From DASXMT01 sp963755985 (GTDB lineage Bacteria > Actinomycetota > Acidimicrobiia > Acidimicrobiales > RAAP-2), in NCBI GenBank assembly GCA_963755985.1, contig CAVWLO010000003.1:682001-746000 (forward strand): 64,000 bases of DNA, given 5' to 3'. Positions 16,569 to 25,619 of the stretch are shown in pieces. The notes under the pieces are model-generated. The model was not told where the DNA came from. It did not search any database and worked only from the letters and a program-made list of their open reading frames with translations. Both the position numbers and the translations under genes were made by a program. Position 1 is the first letter of the stretch. The number at the start of each line of letters is the position of its first letter.

Positions 16569-17871
16569 TCACAGTTGTTCAGCCGAGCTCTTCGATCGGG
16601 CACTCGCGGTCATCCCCGGTGGCGTCAATTCTCCCGTCCGCTCGTTCCGTTCGGTCGGCGGGCATCCCTATTTCGTGGCCCGGGGTGAAGGGGCATCGGT
16701 CTGGGACGCTGACGGGAATCGCTACCTCGACTTTGTGCAGTCCTACGGCGCGTCGCTGCTCGGGCACGCTCACCCCGCCGTCATCGCTGCCATCACCGGC
16801 GCTGCCGCCCTGGGCACCACGTACGGGGCGCCGACCGAGGGTGAAGTGCTACTGGCCGAGGCGATTTGTGCCCGCGTACCGGGCTGCGACCAGGTCCGTC
16901 TGGTGTCGTCGGGTACGGAGGCGGCCATGAGCGCCATCCGGGTGGCCCGTGGCTTTACCGGCCGGTCCCGGATCGTGAAGTTCGCCGGGTGCTATCACGG
17001 CCATTCGGACAGCCTGCTGGCCGGCGGGGGCAGCGGTGTGGCCACACTCGGACTCCCCGACTCGGCCGGCGTCCCGGCGGGGGCAGTAGGCGACACCGTG
17101 GTGGCGCCCTACAACGTCGTGCCCGAGCTCGGCGAGGACGTTGCCTGTGTCATTGTCGAGCCGGTAGCAGCCAACATGGGCCTAGTCCCCCCTGCCCCCG
17201 GGTTCCTCGAGGGCCTACGGGCCGCATGCGACGCGGCGGACGCCCTGTTGGTCTTCGACGAGGTGATCACCGGGTTCCGCCTCGGCCCCGGCGGCGCTAC
17301 TGCGCTGACAGGGGTCCGACCCGATCTTTGGTGCTTCGGCAAGGTGATCGGCGGTGGCCTCCCCGTCGGGGCCTTCGGTGGCCGACGCGACGTGCTGTCC
17401 GTGCTGGCCCCCGGCGGCCCCGTCTATCAAGCGGGAACGCTGTCGGGGAACCCCCTCGCCACCGCGGCGGGTGTGACTGTCCTGAACCTCATGGACCCGC
17501 CGGCCTATTCGGCCCTGTCGGGCCGGGTGGCGGAGTTCGGCGCCTCCCTGGCCAAGGTACTGGCCGCGACCATGGCCGGGAGCGGGTTCTCGGCCCAGGT
17601 CCCAGTGGTCGGTCCGCTCGTGGGCCTGTTCTTCGTGGCCGACGGAGAAGGCGCGGTCACCGACTACGACGGTGCTGTCCGGTCAGCAGCGACGGGCATC
17701 TATTCGCCGTTCTTCCGCAGCCTGCTCGACCGAGGGATCGCTCTGGCCCCCGGGCCCTATGAGGTGGCCTTCCCATCGATGGCCCACGGAACAGACGAGC
17801 TGTCCTGGACAGTCGATATGGCCGGCCAGGCCGTCGCCGAGGTGCTCGAGTCGCGGCCCGAGCTCGGCTGA
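16561..17871 (+). CDS. hemL: Glutamate-1-semialdehyde 2,1-aminomutase
   Basis: A 436-residue PLP enzyme of normal length. Markers are IPGGVNSPVRSFRSVGG, LVSSGTEAAMSAIRVARG, KFAGCYHGHSDSLL, VFDEVITGFRLGPGG and CFGKVIGGGLPVGAFGG, which holds the PLP Lys. It moves the amino group of glutamate-1-semialdehyde to give 5-aminolevulinate, supplying the substrate of HemB. The start overlaps the hemB stop. With hemA it makes the C5 pathway complete in this cluster. Confidence 0.95.
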   Translation: MADHSCSAELFDRALAVIPGGVNSPVRSFRSVGGHPYFVARGEGASVWDADGNRYLDFVQSYGASLLGHAHPAVIAAITGAAALGTTYGAPTEGEVLLAEAICARVPGCDQVRLVSSGTEAAMSAIRVARGFTGRSRIVKFAGCYHGHSDSLLAGGGSGVATLGLPDSAGVPAGAVGDTVVAPYNVVPELGEDVACVIVEPVAANMGLVPPAPGFLEGLRAACDAADALLVFDEVITGFRLGPGGATALTGVRPDLWCFGKVIGGGLPVGAFGGRRDVLSVLAPGGPVYQAGTLSGNPLATAAGVTVLNLMDPPAYSALSGRVAEFGASLAKVLAATMAGSGFSAQVPVVGPLVGLFFVADGEGAVTDYDGAVRSAATGIYSPFFRSLLDRGIALAPGPYEVAFPSMAHGTDELSWTVDMAGQAVAEVLESRPELG

Positions 17872-18039
17872 CCCAACGGACTCAACGACTGATTGCGCTA
17901 TGGACACAACAGGTTAAGGGGTTGTCCGGGTGCGCTGACGTAGTCGGTCGGACAAGTGGCTGGCCGGGCGGCGCTTCACGTGCTGTCCGCGGGGATCCGG
18001 CCCGGCGGCCGCCTCCGGCCCCCGGTGGCGGCCTCCGGC

Positions 18040-18081
18040 CTTGCCGGCTCTGACAGTTACACTTGCCGGCTCTGACAGTTA
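18040..18081 (-). repeat. Two direct copies of a 20-bp block at the DUF222 gene 3' end
   Basis: CTTGCCGGCTCTGACAGTTA occurs at 18040-18059 and 18062-18081. The second copy contains the stop codon of the minus-strand gene, another case where a gene end has been duplicated. The rest of 17872-18039 shows no gene. Confidence 0.75.
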
Positions 18082-19665
18082 GAAGAGCCGGTCCGGTGGC
18101 GCGGCGGGGTGGGATCCGGTGGCCGGGTCGGCGTCGTCGGTCTCGGGGTGGTCGGGGTGGTCGGTGGATCCTGTCCTCGGCGGTGGCTTCTCGGGTGGGA
18201 GCCACTGCCAGGTCCCCGGGCCCCCCTCCAACCGGAAACCCTGGTGGTGGCGCAGGTAGTGGTGCCGTGAACACAGGCGACAGAGATTCCACATGGCCGT
18301 CGGGCCGTTCTCGACCACGGGGATGATCCGGTGGTCGATCTCGAGGCCGTCTCTGACGTCACAACCGGGGACGACACAGGTCTCGTCCCGGGCTCTGAGG
18401 GCCCGGGCCAGGGGGGCGGTGATGGTCCGGCCCAGGTAGGTGACCGAGGCGATGTCGGTCCCCTTCGTGATGACCAGGTGCAAGATGGCGTCGCCCAGGA
18501 GCGACCGGGCCGTCTCGAGGGGGACGGGGCCCACCCCTGGTATCTCGCAGCGCTCGTTGCCTTCGAGGCTCCCCCGAGAGAGGGCCTCGACGTCCACCCG
18601 GAGGTGCACGCTCGCCGGTGGGGGGAGACCGGTCGCCCGGTCGGTGTCGGGGCTGGTCTCGTCGGTGTCCGGGCCGATGTTGCCCGGTCCGGTCTCGTCG
18701 GCGCCGGTGCCGTCGGGGTTCGTCGTGGCCGTGCCGGCCGGCCCACCGTGGCCCGGTGGCCGGCGCCCCCCGCTGAGCAGGGCGACCAGGGCATCGGCCT
18801 CGTAGGCGTCGGGGCGCTCTCGGATCCCCAGCGTGCGGGCCTCGTCGAAGAGGACGGTGCGGGTGGGCTTCAGGGCAGCGAGCAGCTTGGCCCCGGCATC
18901 GGGGGTGAAGAGCCCCTCCAGGCGGAAGGCCCCGTCGCCGTCGGTGTAGTGGCGCAGGAAGCGGGAATCCCGGATGCGCTGGTAGGCGGCCAGGGCGTCC
19001 TCGTGGGATCGGGCCTTGGCCTTGGCCCGCAGGCACCGGTCGGCCAGCTGGCGGTGGGACTCGTTGCTGTCCGTGGCCGCCTCGACCAGCTCGTCGGAGC
19101 TTCCCGGGTCGAGGGTCAACACCCCGGCCACCTGGCGGGCCCTCGAGTGGGAGAGCTCGCCTGTGCGGAGGGCGGCATCGAGGCCGGGGTGGTCCCCCAT
19201 CTGGTCGGCCAGCCGCAAGGAGCCAAAAGAGGACCCGACCGACTCCCCGGTTCTCCTGGAGAGCCACTCGGCCGCCGAGCGGGCCCCGTCTCTTGTGTGG
19301 AGGTCGGTCTCGGCCGCCCGCTTGGCCGCCAAGGCCTTCCCGGTGGCACAGAGGTGCTCACCCCGAGAGAACCGGTCGACCAAGAGGGCGGCGTCCTCAC
19401 CCGAGTAGCGCCCCGGCTCGAAGGAGGAGACGAAGGACTCGAGCAGGCCGATGGCCTCGGTAACCGACTCGGCCATGTCCGGGGAGGCGGTGTGGGACTC
19501 GGGAGTACCGGAGGAGCAGGGGTGCGACCCGGTGCTGCTGGTGGAGCCGGTGCGCGATGGGGCGGTGTCCGAGTCGGCAGCGCCGGCCGTCCGCCGCCCA
19601 CGGCGATCGCCTCTTGGCCCGGTGCTCCTCGCATTCCTGGTACTCCGCTGGTCCGTTTTGGCCAT
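18079..19665 (-). CDS. DUF222 / HNH endonuclease protein (13E12 repeat family)
   Basis: A 528-residue protein from ATG 19665. The long DUF222 region (EAIGLLESFVSSFEPGRYSG onward, with RRTGESVGSSFGSLRLADQM) is followed near the C-terminus by an HNH domain with ETCVVPGC, LEIDHRIIPVVENGPT and NLCRLCSRHHYLRHHQG. These proteins are common, multi-copy and often mobile in actinobacteria; nuclease activity is inferred from the HNH motif. An Asp/Thr/Pro-rich linker lies near residue 370. The same frame stays open upstream to 20055, but that part crosses a repeat array and the methyltransferase gene, so the later ATG is chosen. Confidence 0.85.
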   Translation of the reverse strand: MAKTDQRSTRNARSTGPRGDRRGRRTAGAADSDTAPSRTGSTSSTGSHPCSSGTPESHTASPDMAESVTEAIGLLESFVSSFEPGRYSGEDAALLVDRFSRGEHLCATGKALAAKRAAETDLHTRDGARSAAEWLSRRTGESVGSSFGSLRLADQMGDHPGLDAALRTGELSHSRARQVAGVLTLDPGSSDELVEAATDSNESHRQLADRCLRAKAKARSHEDALAAYQRIRDSRFLRHYTDGDGAFRLEGLFTPDAGAKLLAALKPTRTVLFDEARTLGIRERPDAYEADALVALLSGGRRPPGHGGPAGTATTNPDGTGADETGPGNIGPDTDETSPDTDRATGLPPPASVHLRVDVEALSRGSLEGNERCEIPGVGPVPLETARSLLGDAILHLVITKGTDIASVTYLGRTITAPLARALRARDETCVVPGCDVRDGLEIDHRIIPVVENGPTAMWNLCRLCSRHHYLRHHQGFRLEGGPGTWQWLPPEKPPPRTGSTDHPDHPETDDADPATGSHPAAPPDRLF

Positions 19666-19734
19666 ATGGAGAGCCTGACAGATGGGTGTATCAGTCACTA
19701 AGAGCACATGTAACACCACTGAATGCAACAGAGC

Positions 19735-19852
19735 AGCTCGTCGGCGGACACAGACCAGCTCGTCGGCGGACACAGACCAGCTCGTCGGCGGACACAGACC
19801 AGCTCGTCGGAGGACACAGGGCATCTCGTCGAAGGACACAGAGGAGCTGGTG
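19735..19852 (+). repeat. 22-bp direct repeats between the DUF222 and methyltransferase genes
   Basis: Three near-perfect copies of a unit beginning AGCTCGTCGGCGGACACAG are followed by three decayed copies (AGCTCGTCGGAGGACACAG, ATCTCGTCGAAGGACACAG, AGCTGGTGGAAGGAG). They end at the methyltransferase start, where the last decayed copy supplies the GGAAGGAG ribosome-binding-like sequence. Confidence 0.8.
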
Positions 19853-19860
19853 GAAGGAGC

Positions 19861-20796
19861 ATGGCCAGGGAGCCCCTGGACGGCATTCGGGGGCTGGGTA
19901 TGGACAGGCATCCGGGTGTGGCACCATCGAGTGTGCTCACATCGCAAGTCTGCACGTACGAATCGATCCACTCGCCCCAGTTGCTCCGATGGTCGGCTCG
20001 GCTGCGGCCCATGTGGGACCCGGATGGAATCGACACTCGCGAAGTCTTCGATCATCGGAAGATGTGGGAGTGGCTGTTCATCTGCGAATCACTGCGCGAA
20101 GCGGGCATGCTCCAGCCGGGACGCAGGGGGCTTGGTTTCGGTGTCGGCCGTGAGGCGCTGGTGTCCCTATTCGCCGGTATGGGCTGCACGCTGGTTGCCA
20201 CCGACCTGGGGGCAGACGAGGCTCGGGCCGCGGGCTGGACGGAGACCGGTTCGGAGTTCGCCGGTGGGCTCGCTGGGCTCAACGACTATGGGTTCTGCCC
20301 CTCTGAGGAATTCCGGCAACGGGTCGAGTACCGCGATCTGGACATGAACCATATCCCCGACGACCTGCGCAATTTCGATTTCACCTGGTCCTCGTGCGCC
20401 TTCGAGCATTTGGGCTCGTTGGCCGCCGGCATCGACTTCGTCGTCAACCAGATGCAGTGCTTGAAGCCCGGCGGCCTGGCCGTCCACACCACGGAGCTGA
20501 ACGTGTCGTCGGACACCGAGACCATCACCCAGGGCGGCACGGTCCTCTACCGCCGGTGGGACATCGAGGACCTGGTCAGGCGGCTTCGATCCGACGGTCA
20601 CCGGATTGCCTACGACCTGTCGGAGGGCAGCCACCCCGCCGACCGGCACGTCGACGTCCCCCCGTTTACCAACACGCATCTGCGCACCAGACTGGGGGAG
20701 TACACAACGACTTCACTCGCCCTGGTCATCCAAAAGGACGGAGGTGCAGGGGCATGGCGCTCCCGAGCCAAACGCCTGCTGACCCGACAACGTTGA
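19861..20796 (+). CDS. Class I SAM-dependent methyltransferase, substrate unknown
   Basis: A protein of about 311 residues. Motif I is GLGFGVGREALVSLFAGMGC with TLVATDLGADEARAAGW as the acidic strand; FDFTWSSCAFEHLGSL is the usual post-II region and LKPGGLAVHTTELNV the motif III helix. The methyltransferase fold is clear, but no substrate can be named. ATG 19861 has GGAAGGAG immediately upstream, though very close; a second ATG near 19900 (MDRHPGV) is possible. Homologues often sit in polysaccharide or secondary-metabolite clusters, but no such genes are nearby. Confidence 0.8.
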   Translation: MAREPLDGIRGLGMDRHPGVAPSSVLTSQVCTYESIHSPQLLRWSARLRPMWDPDGIDTREVFDHRKMWEWLFICESLREAGMLQPGRRGLGFGVGREALVSLFAGMGCTLVATDLGADEARAAGWTETGSEFAGGLAGLNDYGFCPSEEFRQRVEYRDLDMNHIPDDLRNFDFTWSSCAFEHLGSLAAGIDFVVNQMQCLKPGGLAVHTTELNVSSDTETITQGGTVLYRRWDIEDLVRRLRSDGHRIAYDLSEGSHPADRHVDVPPFTNTHLRTRLGEYTTTSLALVIQKDGGAGAWRSRAKRLLTRQR

Positions 20797-20866
20797 CGCG
20801 CTCCGATCCACCACAATGGAGCCGTGAGGGCGGATCCAACCTCGTGAACGGACTGGTGAACGGGCG

Positions 20867-22351
20867 ATGACGGGGCCCGGGACCCTCGGGGAGCGACCGT
20901 CGGCGGACCCGACAGGGTTGAGCGGCTTTCGACTCGACGGCGTCTCGCTCATCGCCGTTGCGGGTGATGGACCCGAGACGGTCGACGGGTTGACACTGTT
21001 GCTCGACGCCATCGGCTTCGTCATCGTGGGGCCTACGGCGGGCGCGTCGCGGCGCGTCGAATGGTCGGCGGTGGCCGGTGTCGAGGTGGGCTTGGTGGTG
21101 TCGGGAACCGACGGAGGCATCGCCACCCCGCTCGATGTGAGCTCTGCGGGCAAGACGGTCCGGTTCATGCTTCCGGCCAGCCGGGTGTCCCCGGCGCAGG
21201 TTTCACTGCTCGAGCGCCGGCTGGTCCAGTGGAAGGCGCCAGCAGGTCGAGACGGAGGCGCGGCCCCGGGCACGGCGATGCCCTTTCCGTCCTCTGCGCC
21301 CAACTCGATGGCCGGGCCTGCGCCCAACCAGACGCCTTCGATGGGCTCGTGGCCTGCGCCCAACCAGACGCCTTCGATGGGCTCGTGGCCTGCGCCCAAC
21401 CAGACGCCTTCGATGGGCTCGTGGCCACGGCCGGCCGAGAGGCTCGGACCGGCGTACGGCCGCCCCACTATGGGCCCGGTCGGGTCAGTATGGCCGATAC
21501 AACCGGTCGACCACCTTGTCGAGCACTCCCGGCGTCGCCGGCACAAGGTCATGGGCATGTCACTGTCGCTGCTACTCGTCCTGGCCGGTGTTGGACTCTG
21601 GGTCGGCCTGGCCAACACTGGCCAGCCGCCGAGGTCGACGACCTCGACAACTCGACCATCGGCCGACCAACAGCTCGCTCGGAACACCATGCTGTCTCAG
21701 ACCGACCTCCCGTCCGGATGGCAGATCTCCCCAGGAGGATCAGGTGGTACCAGCGCGGCCGACCGGAAGGCCGAGCGCCAAATCGCCGCCGTGTTCCAGA
21801 AGTGCATGGGCGTCACCGCCGATCAGGCCACGACGGCCCTCGGCGGCCAGAGCGCGGACCAGACGGCACAGGCCCAGTCGCCGATCTTCGTCGGGCCGGC
21901 GGCGGGGTCCGCCTCCGGCGCAGCCACGGAGCTGCAGTCGACATCCGCGGTGGTCCGCACGCATGCCGACGAGACGAACGACTACGCGGTCTATGCCAAC
22001 CCCCATTACCCCCAGTGCAATGCCTCGGCGAGCGCGGCCGAGGCCCAGATCGGCGTAAACGACACCAGCGGAAGCCACGATAAACCAGGGCCGGCCGAGG
22101 GCCACATGGTGTCGATCCCGCCGTTCCCCGGCGAGCAGGTCCTCGAGGTTGAGTCGACGTTCACGCTGAACACGGGAGGCCAGGCCATAGTGGTGCAGGA
22201 CTATCAGGTTCTTGTGGCGGGCGACCGGGTCGAGGCCTCGTTGGGCGCCTTCGCCGTGGGGACGGTGTTCCCGACGGACGTGCTCTCCACCTCTGCCTCG
22301 ACGCTCGAGCACCGGGTTGCATCGGTTGGACCGGGAAAGGGCGCAGCTTGA
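20867..22351 (+). CDS. Membrane-anchored protein of unknown function, paralogue A
   Basis: A 494-residue protein. An N-terminal cytoplasmic domain of about 110 residues (LTLLLDAIGFVIVGP, RRVEWSAVAGVEVG, KTVRFMLPASRVS) looks like a small beta-rich PH-like domain. It is followed by a Pro-rich linker with three exact PAPNQTPSMGSW repeats, one transmembrane helix near residues 230-250 (SLSLLLVLAGVGLWVGL), and an outside domain with ADQQLARNTMLSQTDLPSGW and two Cys (QKCMGV, YPQCNA). No family is recognised. The next gene is a paralogue with the same layout and overlaps it in TTGA, so the pair is probably one unit. Confidence 0.7.
   Translation: MTGPGTLGERPSADPTGLSGFRLDGVSLIAVAGDGPETVDGLTLLLDAIGFVIVGPTAGASRRVEWSAVAGVEVGLVVSGTDGGIATPLDVSSAGKTVRFMLPASRVSPAQVSLLERRLVQWKAPAGRDGGAAPGTAMPFPSSAPNSMAGPAPNQTPSMGSWPAPNQTPSMGSWPAPNQTPSMGSWPRPAERLGPAYGRPTMGPVGSVWPIQPVDHLVEHSRRRRHKVMGMSLSLLLVLAGVGLWVGLANTGQPPRSTTSTTRPSADQQLARNTMLSQTDLPSGWQISPGGSGGTSAADRKAERQIAAVFQKCMGVTADQATTALGGQSADQTAQAQSPIFVGPAAGSASGAATELQSTSAVVRTHADETNDYAVYANPHYPQCNASASAAEAQIGVNDTSGSHDKPGPAEGHMVSIPPFPGEQVLEVESTFTLNTGGQAIVVQDYQVLVAGDRVEASLGAFAVGTVFPTDVLSTSASTLEHRVASVGPGKGAA
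21317..21424 (+). repeat. Three exact 36-bp tandem copies in paralogue A
   Basis: Each copy begins CCTGCGCCCAACCAGACGCC and encodes PAPNQTPSMGSW. The copies are identical at the DNA level, so the expansion is recent or kept uniform. Confidence 0.9.
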
Positions 22352-23816
22352 CCGCCGAGGAACCGAGGTTGCCCCCCGAAGGCATGCTGCTCACCGGCGT
22401 CGATCTGGGCGGCGACTACGAACGCGGCACGGCGACCGTCCACGGGCTGAGCCTGTTGTTCACTGCCGACGGCGTCACCGTGCAAGGCCCCGAGCCCGGC
22501 GCCGAGCGTCTCGTGGCCTGGTCCGGCCTCTCGTCGGCCTCGTGCCGTGCCCGGGCGCGGCAGGGGACGGGACCACAGCCATGGTGCTTATCCTGCAGGC
22601 TGGAACGCAGACCGTGCGCTTCTTTCTCCCCAGCGACAAGGTGACGGCCGGACAGGCTGCCTACCTCGACCAGGCGCTCCCGATCTGGCTGGACCGCTAC
22701 GGCGGGTCCGCCGACGGCATTGAAGGTCCCGGGCCGGGTGGGGTTGCGCCTGCTGCACAGGCCGCCACGGCGCCTGCCCCCGCCCACACGCCGCCCGCCG
22801 CCACGGCGCCAGCTCCCGCCGACACGCCGCCCGTCTCCGCACCGCCAGCTCCCCTCGACACGCCGCCCGCCGCCGCTCCGCCCGCCGCCGCTCCGCCCGC
22901 CGCCGCTCCGCCCGCCGCCGCTCCGCCCGCTGCCGCTCCGCCCGCCGCCGCTCCGCCCGCTGCCGCTCCGGCTCCTCTCGGGTTGGCCGCACCGCCCATC
23001 CAGCCGATCGATCCCGAGGCTTCACCGACGAACCCCCGACGGTTCATGCGGCGTCGCACGTTGTTCGTTGCCGTGGGCACACTGGTTGCGGCGCTGATCG
23101 CAGTCGCCGTGTACTTCGCCACCAACGACTCGGGCACAGCCGCCGTCTCCCCGACCTCGGCGCCGGGCACGACGACTCCGACGGCCGATCAGCAACTGGT
23201 CAATACCGTCAACCTGCGCCTGTCCGACCTACCCGCCGGCTTCGGGAAGGTGCCACCAATCGGCTCCAACCTCACGCCCGCCCAGCAGCGCTCGCAGACC
23301 AGAGCAGTCAACCAGTTGGCCGGGTGCCTCGGGATGCCCGAGGCGTTCATCGGCGGCCTGTTCGGCAACCTGGCCCAGACCGACCAGACGGCGGCGGGCG
23401 ATTCACCTACCTTCGCCAGCGCGGCCACCCCCACCACCATCGCCGACTCGCACACCACGGTGGTGAAGACGACGAACGATGCCACGGCCGACGCCGCCCC
23501 ATTCACCAAGGCCAACTTCACCTCCTGTTTCAGCCAGTTCCAGAACGCCTCGGTGGCTGCCCAGGTATCAGGGGGCACTGCCACCGTCACCTCGGTCCCG
23601 TTGTTCGCCCCGACTGGGGTCGGCGCCTACGGCTATCTCACGACATCGAAGCTGCCCGGGCAGGGGACGCTGCTCACCGAGATGGCCTTCATGATCGGAG
23701 GGCGCATCGAGACCGGGCTCACGATCCAGACCACGGGCACCGCCATCTCGACCGATGTATTCGACTCGGCCTATACGGCCATGGTCCAGCGCATCGCCGA
23801 CGCCGGCCGGACCTGA
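22348..23816 (+). CDS. Membrane-anchored protein of unknown function, paralogue B (frameshifted)
   Basis: It has the same plan as paralogue A: a short N-terminal domain (LLFTADGVTVQGP, RLVAWSGLS, then TQTVRFFLPSDKVT), a PPAAA-repeat linker, a transmembrane helix (LFVAVGTLVAALIAVAVYFA) and an outside domain starting TADQQLVNTVNLRLSDLPAGF with Cys in LAGCLG and FTSCFS. The N-terminal part is in one frame from TTG 22348, and the rest is in another. Aligning VGLV of paralogue A with VGLVPCPG here puts a missing base near 22530-22540. It is either a true pseudogene or a sequence error. Function is unknown. Confidence 0.65.
22860..22975 (+). repeat. 15-bp tandem repeats encoding PPAAA in paralogue B
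   Basis: About eight units of GCCGCCGCTCCGCCC with small silent changes. They encode the Pro/Ala linker before the membrane helix. Confidence 0.85.
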
Positions 23817-23860
23817 TCGGCGAGAGCCAGGCGCCGCGCTGGATGATCTGCACGGCGCAT

Positions 23861-24013
23861 CCCAGATGAGCCGGAACAGCGCCTGGCCAGATGTTCCGGA
23901 GCGGCGCCGGCCAGATGATCCGGAGCGGCGCCGGCCAGATGATCCGGAGCGGGGCCGGCCAGATGATCCGGAGCGGCGCCGGCCAGATGATCCGGAGCGG
24001 CGCCTGGCCAGAT
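23861..24013 (+). repeat. 24-bp tandem array between convergent genes
   Basis: About six copies of a 24-bp unit starting GGCCAGATGATCCGGAGCGG fill most of the gap between paralogue B and the reductase gene. Outer copies are diverged and inner ones nearly identical. It is not coding in any supported gene. Confidence 0.85.
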
Positions 24014-24037
24014 CGGTGTGTGGGGGCGAGGGTCGGG

Positions 24038-25527
24038 TCAGCCGGCGGGCTTCGGCCACGTTCGGGCCACGGCGGCAAAGGCCCGGTAGGCGGCCTCGGC
24101 CGGACCGGTCTCGTCGGGGCGCAGCAGGTTGGCCATGATGCGGAGGATCCAGCCCATCAGGCTCTCGGAGTGCATGCCCGTCCCCACGCAGAGCTTCATG
24201 AGCTCGGGTTGGCTGATCATCCTGATGAAGGCGTTGGCCACCCGGTAGTAGAGGCCGTAGGCATCTTCGAGCCGTTGCTCGTAGCGGGCCAGTGCAACCT
24301 CGCCGTCGCCGGACAGCGCCTCACCCAGCGATGCCGCGGCCAGCCGCCCGGTCTCGTAGCCGTAGGCGATGCCCTCGCCGTTGAACGGGTTGATCGAGCC
24401 GCCGGCGTCGCCGATGACCAGCACGGTGGGGCCGACCCGCGGGCCGACCGACAGCCCCATGGGCAGCTTGCCCCCTGTGGGCGGCCCGAGGCATGTTTCC
24501 GGCGACAGCTCCCAGGCTTTGGGCGCCCAGTCCACGAAGGCGTCCATGAGGTGGGAGGTGTTGACGCCCTTCCAGCGGCGGTCGGTGGAGAGCAGGCCGA
24601 CGCCCACGTTGACCCGGCCGTCGCCGAGGGGGAAGATCCAGCCGTAGCCGGGCACCACTTTGCCAGTCCGAGTCCCGGATGTCGAGGTGGGACTCGATGA
24701 ACGTCTCGGCGTGGCCGGGTGAGCGGTAGTAGCCACGGAGGGCCATGCCCATGGGCTGGTTCCGGTTCCGGCCCGTGCCCAGCATCCGGCCGAAGCGGGA
24801 GTTGGCCCCGTCGGCCACCACCACGTAGCGGGCCCGGACCTCCCGGGTCTGCCCGTTCTCCTTGTCCTTCACCACGGCCCCGAGGCAGGAGGGCAGGCTG
24901 AGAGCCGTCTCCCGGTCCAGAGGAGCCGAGGTCCCGGCCGCGGCGGGCGATGATCCCGGCCGCACAAGGGCACCGGCACGGTCGGGGGCATCGGCCAGGA
25001 TGGGGGCGACGGCCTCGGTCCCCTGCCAGACGGTGGCCCCGGCCTTCTCGGCCCGCTCGTTGACGATCTGGTCGAGGTCGTGGCGGGTGATCACGTAGCC
25101 GTAGGAGGGGAAGCTGGGGTGCTCGGGCCAGGGCAGGTCGAGTACCTTGCCGTAGGCGTTGGCCCGCAGTCCCTGGTAGCGGTGCGCCCCGGTCAGCGAG
25201 GCCTCGATGCCCATGTCGGCGATCTGGCGGACGGCCCGGGGGGTGAGGCCGTCCCCGCAGGTCTTCTCCCGGGGGAAGACCTTCTTCTCCACCAGGGCCA
25301 CATCCCAGCCGGCCTCGGCCAGCCAGTAGGCACAGGCCGAGCCCGAGGGACCGCCTCCGACGATCAGGACGTCGTGCACATGGTCGTCGGCCGGGAGCAC
25401 GTGGTCTCGGCCGGGAGCACGTGGTGTCGGCCGGGAGCACGTGGTCGTCGGCCGGGACCACGTGGACATGGTCGTCGGCGGGACGCTTCCCCGGAGCGTC
25501 GCCAGGGCTGGCCGGTTGGGCGGTCAC
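24038..25527 (-). CDS. Geranylgeranyl-reductase-family FAD oxidoreductase (frame broken)
   Basis: The domain frame has the FAD loop HDVLIVGGGPSGSACAYWLA, KTCGDGLTPRAVRQI, VVADGANSRFGRMLG, and, after a shift, GYGWIFPLGDGRVNVGVGLL and VLVIGDAGGSINPFNGEGIA. The family reduces isoprenoid chains. Next to nuoA in an actinobacterium it most likely saturates the menaquinone tail. Two breaks are seen. Near 24665 the frame changes between RDSDWQ and KVVPGYGW. At the 5' end a GTG at 25527, eight bases after TACCAT, is put out of frame by two 20-bp units in a 21-bp repeat array; GTG 25379 is the first simple in-frame start. It is either inactive, switchable or mis-sequenced. Confidence 0.75.
25383..25468 (-). 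repeat. 20/21-bp repeat array at the 5' end of the reductase gene
   Basis: Read on the minus strand the units are GCCGACGACCACGTGCTCCC-like. One full unit has 21 bases and the next two have 20, each having lost a base in GACGACC. The sum moves the frame by two bases relative to the GTG at 25527. Confidence 0.8.
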
Positions 25528-25535
25528 GACCCACG

Positions 25536-25541
25536 ATGGTA
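25536..25541 (-). promoter_or_regulatory. Putative -10 element for the reductase gene
   Basis: TACCAT on the minus strand, eight bases before the GTG at 25527. It supports that start and so exposes the frame break in the repeats downstream. Confidence 0.45.
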
Positions 25542-25604
25542 GGCCCGGTCCGACTGGGCCGGTGCACGCCCGGCTCCGATGTGCCTGCCCCCAGGCCAGC
25601 GTGG

Positions 25605-25610
25605 TAAAAC
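25605..25610 (+). promoter_or_regulatory. Putative -10 element for the nuoA-N operon
   Basis: GGTAAAAC with nine bases to the nuoA GTG. It shares the GGTA start of the other elements, although its last base is C. No Rex-type operator is seen in the 90-base gap. Confidence 0.35.
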
Positions 25611-25619
25611 GAATCCGCT

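Noticed and set aside
19735..24013. Repeat arrays considered as CRISPR
   Set aside because: Units are contiguous with no unique spacers of even length, and no cas genes are nearby.
25528..25619. Rex operator before the nuo operon
   Set aside because: No TTGTGA...TCACAA-like palindrome is present here or before ctaE and hemA.
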